From Candidula unifasciata (taxonomy: Eukaryota > Mollusca > Gastropoda > Stylommatophora > Geomitridae): 64,000 nucleotides of DNA. Below the pieces are notes generated by a model. The model saw only the letters and a list, made by a program, of their open reading frames with translations. It was not told the DNA's origin and ran no database searches. This document shows positions 57,067 to 64,000 of this stretch, piece after piece. Position 1 is the first letter of the stretch, and the number at the start of each line of letters is the position of its first letter. Where the stretch lies: assembly GCA_905116865.2 (NCBI GenBank), contig CAJHNH020006891.1, positions 35,419-99,418 of the forward strand, written 5' to 3'. The position numbers and the translations under genes were made by a program.

Positions 57067-57702
57067 ATTGGCGCCAAGGCCGGATTTGTGCAATATCCAC
57101 TTGAAGTTTTGCAATAATTAATTATGTCCAGATTTGTATGAATGTATGTGAATCTGTACATATACTTTGATAGTTGCGTGAAACATTTAGCCGTATCTAT
57201 AAGAAACGATGTGCAACAATATGGTTCCAGAGATGGAAGTGCATAGTAGTATATTATGTATTTAATATGGGATAATATCTTTTGTATGTGGGTAACAGCT
57301 GTGTGCAATAGTATCATGGGGATAGGGAGACAGAGCCCAAAGAATGAGGGGGGGGGGGGAAGGGTATCTGTGTGCAATACTATCATGTGTATAGGAGGAC
57401 AGAGAGAGCAAATAATGGCCCGGGGGGGAGGGGGTTGGGGGGGGGGGGGAGGGGTGCAAAAGCATTATGTGAATAACTGAGAATTAAAGATTACATTTTG
57501 ATGATAGAGAGAAAGAGAGAAAAAAAAACAGAGAGAGTCAGAGAGAGAGAGAGAAACAGAGAGAGAGAGAGACTGAAATACTATAATGAAAGAAGCAGAG
57601 TCAGGAGCCTGTTGTGTAACAGAATCACGGAGAAAGGTTTATGAACAAAAGACTCATGGATAAATACAGTGAGAGAGGTTTGTGAGCAATGATATCATGA
57701 GA

Positions 57703-57741
<39 letters not shown>

Positions 57742-57800
57742 GGTCTATGTGCAACAATATAGGGAGAAACAATGAAAGACTAGGTATGCAGCATAAAGAA

Positions 57801-57832
<32 letters not shown>

Positions 57833-58544
57833 CAAGCAACATGTCACATTTTCACATTATCACGCAAGAGTTGGATGTTTCTATGCCGTGTGAGTGAAAC
57901 ACACCAGCTGACATCACATGCACCAACTGGCTTGCCTCTCATCTGACTGATGTAGAAAAGTACAGCTATGACTTTACCGCTGCCAGTGACACCATGTCAC
58001 ACAAGCATAGATTTAATTTTTAAAACAATGTACAAATAACACCTTCTGTTTAAATGCTACCAGGCTGAATGACTTCATATCATATATAACAAGTATCTTT
58101 TTGTTGTACAATATTGCCTTCTTATAAAGTTTACATTTTCATGTCAAGTATATGTGTAACAATTATTATTGTTGTAACAGACCTGGGGGAGGGAAGATAA
58201 AATACTAAAGTTAAAACTCTCACAACCAGGACATTCTGTTGCACAACAAATGTATACAGGTGTGTCCAACAACAAATGTATACAGGTGTGTCCACGGAGT
58301 TGAAAAGATATGGTCAATAGACATTCTTAGTGCATCGGATACCTTTAGTAAATTAGACATTATTTCTGTAGACTTTGGCTGGGGCACAAGGTTTCGTTTC
58401 TACATTCTGTATTAGCCTTTCGACCTACGCTTAGTTAACATAAATATCTGTAGGCTATGGTGCTACTTTAATGGTTTGAAATTATTTCTGGTCGTATTCC
58501 ATAGCTGTAGGTTCAAGCTGTATCACAGACCTGGCTAACAATGA
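57067..58544. other. No gene recognised; G-rich and GA simple repeats
   Basis: G runs at about 57343-57359 and 57421-57452. (GA)n at 57714-57738 and 57806-57832, with further GA-rich stretches at about 57505-57575. A 24-bp direct repeat (AACAAATGTATACAGGTGTG) lies at about 58245-58295. Confidence 0.45.
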
Positions 58545-58760
58545 CACTTTTATCAGGGGTGTCGAGTTGGTCATGTGTTAAAGTACACTTGTTCCTGCGG
58601 CAAGGTGCTTTCCTCACTGGGAGGTGATAGGTTCTACTACCAACAGGGTAAATCTAGCTGTTGATTTCTTTCTCTAGTGTGTCCTTCTGTCTTTCTACTG
58701 CTTTCTATGAGTGCAAATCAATATATGCCAATTTGTTTATCATAAACTATTTCTGCAGTG
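58545..58760 (+). mobile_element. tRNA-derived SINE
   Basis: A box region GTTGGTCATGTGTTAAAGTA and B-box-like GTGATAGGTTCTACTACC, then a body containing CTTCTGTCTTTCTACTGC. Words of the body (TTTCTTCCTTCTAGAAGTGT) recur diverged near 62890. Confidence 0.5.
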
Positions 58761-58796
58761 TCAAGAATTCCCTGCCTGTTTATCTCTTAAAAGTAA

Positions 58797-58960
58797 AGTA
58801 AAGGTCCCTTTTTCACTCCTTTAGGCATATAGGGCATATGGTGCTAGACCTATATTTTTTACAGACCAATTGGAACAAGATGGATGATGTGGTCAGCATC
58901 ACGCCTGTACTTCCTGGGACTGCACCCAGGACCCGCTCAAGGCTGGGTCGACCTGGCAGT
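58797..58960 (-). mobile_element. SINE family F, body fragment
   Basis: Minus strand contains GCCAGGTCGACCCAGCCTTG, CAATTGGTCTGTAAAAAATA, TAGGTCTAGCACCATATGCC, all shared with family F (14200, 32545). The tRNA head is missing. Confidence 0.5.
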
Positions 58961-59025
58961 CAAGGCGTTTATCTCTTGGTTAATTAAATACACAGACCTC
59001 CTAGACCAACAGCACAACAGTTTGC

Positions 59026-59374
59026 TACACACTCATAAAATCATGTTTACTTGTTACAGAACTGTTTGTTACACACTCATAAAATCATGTTTACTTGTTA
59101 CAGAACTGTTTGTTACACACTCATAAAATCATGTTTACTTGTTACGGAACTGTTTGTTACACACTCATAAAATCATGTTTACTTGTTACAGAACTGTTTG
59201 TTACACACTCATAAAATCATGTTTACTTGTTACGGAACTGTTTGTTACACACTCATAAAATCATGTTTACTTGTTACGGAACTGTTTGTTACACACTCAT
59301 AAAATCATGTTTACTTGTTACAGAACTGTTTGTTACACACTCATAAAATCATGTTTACTTGTTACGGAACTGTT
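59026..59374. repeat. 44-bp minisatellite
   Basis: About eight copies of a unit with core CACTCATAAAATCATGTTTA and TTGTTAC(A/G)GAACTGTTTG. The A/G site is the only frequent variant. Confidence 0.94.
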
Positions 59375-60481
59375 TGACTGTAGCAAACTCAACAGATCTG
59401 TAACCAATGTACATATATAATGCTAATGTTATGAAACATTAGCCTAACGGCTGGACTCGTGCAATATTTCAATATCTGTATACCTGACTACAGATTATGT
59501 ACATAAGTTTGTTACCATTTGTATATATGGTGTATGTTTTAATTTATTACTTTCAATTTGTATAAGACAAGTGTTTGTCTATATTTTGCTTTTTTGTGTG
59601 TGTGTGTATGGATTAATTTTATTTGAAAGGAAAATGTATTACATAGAATGAAACTGCACCTTCTGCCTATTCTGTCTGCTTCTGAAAGTCAAGATGTGAA
59701 GACAGTTATGAAATTAGTTCTACAATGTATTACTTTGTACTTCACTTTTATGTGCTCCAGCTTAAAATCTTTCTTGGCTACCTCATCAAATTTCTGCAGG
59801 AAACTGTGTGTCCCCCGACCCTCTTTTATATACAGAGTTGGCCACACAAACACACACAAAAATGTATGCACAGCAATCGGCCAGCAGTGAAGTGTATCTA
59901 CAAGTGCGATATTTGCAACCTTTGAATACATTACGGTAGAAATGTGTTGCAAGAAGTTTTTAAAATAACCGGTACAAACATTTTGATATTCAATTTATTT
60001 AGACATGAAGAGATGTATTCATGTTATATGTGATGTTTGAAGTTACCACAAGTGCTCCAAGTTATTTCTACTAGCCTCCAGATACTTTTCATAACCATCA
60101 TACAAAACATAGTTACCCTAATTCTATCCATATATGGAGAAATATGTCTTATGATGAATTTCTAAACAATTAGGCTTGTTTACCCATCCCCTTTCATCAT
60201 TTCTGGAAGATATTACTGTCTGTGAATTTATATGGTCAAATATTACATTATTCATTGTGAATATTATTTATTACATTATTATGTTATATCATTATGTAAT
60301 CAGTTAAGCTGAAATCCCAATGTGAATTGACATTATTTCTTATTTCATTGTTCTAGTTACCACTTTAACATAGTGGCTATATGGCTGCCAACTAGCCTGA
60401 TGGTGAACAGCTGTGAACTGCTATTTAGACAATTGAGAAGAAAAAAAATGTAACTTGGTTTCCACATCCACACAGCTTAAT
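59375..60481. other. No recognised feature
   Basis: AT-rich unique sequence of about 1.1 kb. Confidence 0.4.
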
Positions 60482-60600
60482 AATTATCATCATCCTTTTG
60501 TGCCACATAGGGCTAGCAGTCAATTCTTCCAATCTTTTCTATCTGGTGAAGTTGTTTCCCAGTGTAGCCCACGCTCAAACACTAACTCGTGTCAAGGCTT
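60482..60600 (-). pseudogene. RTE-like LINE extreme 3' fragment
   Basis: On minus the translation contains GYTGKQLHQIEKIGRIDC and a stop, a diverged match to the C-terminal tail of the LINEs at 43255 and 45060. A GATGATGATAATTATT tail follows. Fragment only. Confidence 0.4.
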
Positions 60601-60789
60601 TCTATCTATACAGGAGTAGCTGCATGCCTGACATTGGGTACAGGGAAATGTACTAGGAGGTAAAAGTGGCTGGCATGCTACTGGCCTGACCAGACATCGT
60701 ATACAAGTGTATCTACAAGTGTCCAACTAGTTTATATACATGGAAGAAAAAACATCACTGGTTTGAAAACACATGTCTATGTGTGTGCT

Positions 60790-61046
60790 CCAATGCTAAC
60801 GAAGCTGTAGAAGGCCAGCTGAAGTTATGTCCTCCAATGCTAACAAAGCTGTATAAGGACAGCTGGAGTTATGTCCTCCAGTGCTAACGAAGCTGTATAA
60901 TGCCAGCCGGAGTTATGTCCTCCAGTGCTAACGAAGCTGTAGAAGGCCAGCTGAAGTTATCTCCTCCAGTGCTAACGAAGCTGTAGAAGGCCAGCTGGAG
61001 TTATGTCCTCCAGTGCTAACGAAGCTGTATAAGGCCAGCTGGAGTT
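60790..61046. repeat. 44-bp minisatellite
   Basis: About six copies of a unit with core GTGCTAACGAAGCTGTATAA and CAGCTGGAGTTATGTCCTCC. Confidence 0.92.
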
Positions 61047-61249
61047 GTGCTTGTAATGGTGTCAGTGATATGTTTATCTTCCCTAAGTATGCAAACTGAT
61101 GGGACTTCCTGTACACAAGATGGCAAATAAATTCACAGGGCATAATAACACCAACAAAAGTGCAGGAAGAAGTTGAGATGAAACATTAGTAGGCTGGTAA
61201 AGGATCCTGTGTGTGTGCTAGCAGGGGCCTCATGGGAAGCAAAGAATAG

Positions 61250-61520
61250 TAATACTGACCCCACCAGGCATGTCGTAAGGGGGGACTAAGGATATAGTTG
61301 GCCTATTTCGTCCTCTAAAAGAAAAACAATAGCCCCCACACAAAAACTAACCAACCCACGGGGCGTAGAAAAAAAAGGCAGACCAAAAAACCAGGGAGCT
61401 ACAGAGGGAAGTTAAAAAGATAGGATTGACATGGGGTAAATGGATAATGAAGGATAGAATCACTTGGCGCGAGTTGGTTGATGGCCTTTGCTTCACTGGG
61501 GGAAGAAGAAGAAAGGTTTA
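61250..61520 (+). pseudogene. RTE-like LINE 3' fragment
   Basis: The plus frame near 61412-61520 reads EVKKIGLTWGKWIMKDRITW and RELVDGLCFTGG, the C-terminal tail of an RTE-type LINE. A GRPKN motif just upstream is one base out of frame. No catalytic core is present. The preceding block CCCACCAGGCATGTCGTAAG may also belong to it. Confidence 0.6.
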
Positions 61521-61646
61521 TTCTATACTTTAAGGTTTATTAGACAAATAGTGCTCACCCCATACTGTTATAGACAAACTGGCACTCAATGGGTATTATG
61601 ATCAGAATCACACTACATATCTTTACATGCTGAAATAACAAATTTG

Positions 61647-62660
61647 ATCATTCAGGCAGCCATACATTTGGTTCAAAGAAGATTTGAGTCTGTGATCATT
61701 CAGGCAGCCATACATTTAGTTCAAAGAAGATTTGAGTCTGTGATCAGTCAGGCAGCCATACATTTGGTTCAAAGAAGATTTGAGTCTGTGATCATTCAGG
61801 CAGCCATACATTTGGTTCAAAGAAGATTTGAGTCTGTGATCATTCAGGCAGCCATACATTTGGTTCAAAGAAGATTTGAGTCTGTGATCAGTCAGGCAGC
61901 CATACATTTGATTCAAAGAAGATTTGAGTCTGTGATCAGTCAGGCAGCCATACATTTGATTCAAAGAAGATTTGAGTCTGTGATCAGTCAGGCAGCCATA
62001 CATTTGATTCAAAGAAGATTTGAGTCTGTGATCAGTCAGGCAGCCATACATTTGATTCAAAGAAGATTTGAGTCTGTGATCAGTCAGGCAGCCAGCCATA
62101 CATTTGGTTCAAAGAAGATTTGAGTCTGTGATCAGTCAGGCAGCCATACATTTGGTTCAAAGAAGATTTGAGTCTGTGATCATTCAGGCAGCCATACATT
62201 TGATTCAAAGAAGATTTGAGTCTGTGATCAGTCAGGCAGCCATACATTTGATTCAAAGAAGATTTGAGTCTGTGATCAGTCAGGCAGCCATACATTTGAT
62301 TCAAAGAAGATTTGAGTCTGTGATCAGTCAGGCAGCCATACATTTGATTCAAAGAAGATTTGAGTCTGTGATCAGTCAGGCAGCCATACATTTGATTCAA
62401 AGAAGATTTGAGTCTGTGATCAGTCAGGCAGCCATACATTTGATTCAAAGAAGATTTGAGTCTGTGATCAGTCAGGCAGCCATACATTTGATTCAAAGAA
62501 GATTTGAGTCTGTGATCAGTCAGGCAGCCATACATTTGATTCAAAGAAGATTTGAGTCTGTGATCAGTCAGGCAGCCATACATTTGATTCAAAGAAGATT
62601 TGAGTCTGTGATCAGTCAGGCAGCCATACATTTGATTCAAAGAAGATTTGAGTCTGTGAC
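61647..62660. repeat. 48-bp minisatellite, about 21 copies
   Basis: Unit core CAGTCAGGCAGCCATACATT and GATTCAAAGAAGATTTGAGT. Early units carry GATCATTC and TTGGTTC, later ones GATCAGTC and TTGATTC, and the last ten or so are virtually identical. The period is a multiple of three, so plus frames encode a 16-residue repeat (VISQAAIHLIQRRFES) and minus frames are open too. One 4-bp insertion (near 62093) shifts the frame, which argues against coding. Confidence 0.95.
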
Positions 62661-62965
62661 CACTAAGCTAGCAGGCAATAATGCTAACCATCCGCCCTAC
62701 CATGACTTCATGACGGAGGACACACAAGACAACACACAAACTGAAAACCTTAAGGCTGGTCATTCATCAACGTTCACTGCTTCCTTCATTTACACACTGT
62801 CGTTATTTGGAGGGGCAGGTTTCAAACCTAGTCTGTCTAAAGCAATCAATGCAGTTATATCACCCACTGTATGCTCTGTGTTTTCCTTTCTTCCTTCTAG
62901 AAGTGTCAGTCAATTCCTGCTAATTTATCTCTCATGATATCTCAAGGCGTACAGACCAGACCTTG
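62661..62965. other. No recognised gene; possible SINE body
   Basis: Contains a B-box-like CAGGTTTCAAACCTAGT near 62817 and a pyrimidine stretch shared with 58660. Too diverged to delimit. Confidence 0.35.
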
Positions 62966-63035
62966 AAGCAGCAAGTGGTCAAGTGGCTAGAATGCTGGCT
63001 TTAATAATAAAGCTATGGTTCCAACAAACTAAAAG
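62966..63035 (+). mobile_element. tRNA-like SINE head
   Basis: AAGTGGTCAAGTGGCTAGAA (A box) and AGCTATGGTTCCAACAAAC (weak B box) about 25 nt apart. No complete tRNA fold. Confidence 0.45.
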
Positions 63036-63513
63036 ACCGATGTACAAAATGTTTAAATGTGATTTTCTTGTAGCAAAAATTTAGCATCTGGGTGGTGCCC
63101 TCAATGAGAAGACAACAAAGCAACAGTAAGTTTCCAGTTATAAATATCTAGCTCTGGTTCACCCATTCACTCTACTTTTTTCTGTTGTTCATCTCTTACT
63201 GCTTATTTTTATCGTTGTAACAAAGTAATTTCTCACTGTCATTATTTCTGGCTTGTTTTGAAAACAATAAATAATGAAAATAACAATATCAAACTCTGTG
63301 TGTTCTTTATAATAATCATTTGCTTTCAAAAGGATGGAATTTGTTCATAAAGAAGTTAATTAGTTTCCATATTGCATCGAGATGCTAGATTCATATAAAG
63401 AATAAGAGATCTAACTATACCATACAACGTATGAAGAGGCCTTAAATACTGGCATCACTGAGGGCTAATAGACTGTAATGGTTGGAGGCATACGGAGAGA
63501 GCGGCATATAAAA
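63036..63513. other. No recognised feature
   Basis: Unique AT-rich sequence before the final array. Confidence 0.4.
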
Positions 63514-64000
63514 CACAAACTGTATCCACAACAGATTTAACACAAACTGTATCCACAACAGATTTAACACAAACTGTATCCGCAACAGATTTAACACAAA
63601 CTGTATCTACAACAAACACAAACTGTATCCACAACAGATTTAACACAAACTGTATCCACAACAGATTTAACACAAACTGTATCCACAACAGATTTAACAC
63701 AAACTGTATCCACAACAGATTTAACACAAACTGTATCCACAACAGATTTAACACAAATTGTATCCACAACAGATTTATCACAAACTGTATCCACAACAGA
63801 TTTAACACAATCTATATCCACAACAGATTTAACACAAACTGTATCCACAACAAATTTAACACAAACTGTATCCACAACAGATTTAACACAAACTGTATCC
63901 ACAACAGATTTAACACAAACTGTATCCACAACAGATTTAACACAAACTGTATCCACAACAGATTTAACACAAACTGTATCCACAACAGATTTAACACAAA
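63514..64000. repeat. 27-bp minisatellite running off the window
   Basis: At least 18 copies of a unit with core AACACAAACTGTATCCACAA and CAGATTT. It is homogeneous, with one shortened unit near 63614. It continues past the window end, so its full size is unknown. Open minus frames with nine-residue repeats (LNLLWIQFV) are artefacts. Confidence 0.95.

Overview
This is eukaryotic genomic DNA from an intron-rich, repeat-rich animal. A gastropod mollusc is my best guess, but that is an inference. The supports are decayed RTE-like and RNase H-bearing LINE fragments, many tRNA-derived SINE heads, a SPIN-like hAT transposon (a family I recall being reported from a pond snail), very long tetranucleotide arrays, and no operons or dense coding. 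Nothing looks bacterial or viral.

I can support only one protein-coding gene. It lies on the minus strand, in two exons (27351-27563 and 24489-24935) separated by a 2,415-bp intron with a consensus GTGAGT donor and a pyrimidine-rich ACAG acceptor. The exons join in phase to give a 219-residue, Ser/Pro/Lys-rich protein. It carries a KRVSW sequence (RVxF-type) and a C-terminal SILR sequence (SILK-type), so I read it as a candidate protein phosphatase 1 (PP1) binding protein. A possible AATAAA signal lies about 390 bp past its stop codon. Its intron holds two abutting 28-bp minisatellites, a 390-bp GAA/TTC tract and a SINE.

Roughly a quarter or more of the window is tandem repeat. Main arrays, with period: 2.4-2.9 kb (45 bp), 3.2-4.3 kb (TATC), 6.2-7.0 kb (46), 10.5-13.4 kb (16 bp, about 180 copies), 14.6-15.5 kb (19), 17.0-18.5 kb (27), 22.7-22.9 kb (28), 25.1-26.0 kb (28+28), 33.9-34.3 kb (34), 34.5-35.3 kb (TATC/TCTG), 37.0-38.6 kb (27), 42.0-42.8 kb (35), 44.0-44.4 kb (40), 47.1-47.4 kb (22), 48.0-49.2 kb (22), 53.6-54.4 kb (54), 59.0-59.4 kb (44), 60.8-61.0 kb (44), 61.6-62.7 kb (48) and 63.5 kb to the window end (27). 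Most long open reading frames in the window are these arrays read without stops.

Dispersed repeats include at least ten tRNA-like SINE heads, five LINE 3' fragments (four RTE-like, one with an RNase H domain), a foldback element with 84-bp inverted arms (5354-5856) and a 196-bp hAT element with an imperfect 8-bp target duplication (45415-45610). There are also five unnamed families: A (six copies), B (two), D (two), E (about five) and G (three). Families A and G end in short simple repeats, and several arrays start at retroelement edges or inside a retroelement copy. The recurring theme is tandem repeats being born from retroelements. No host operon, RNA operon, CRISPR array or defence-type system is visible.
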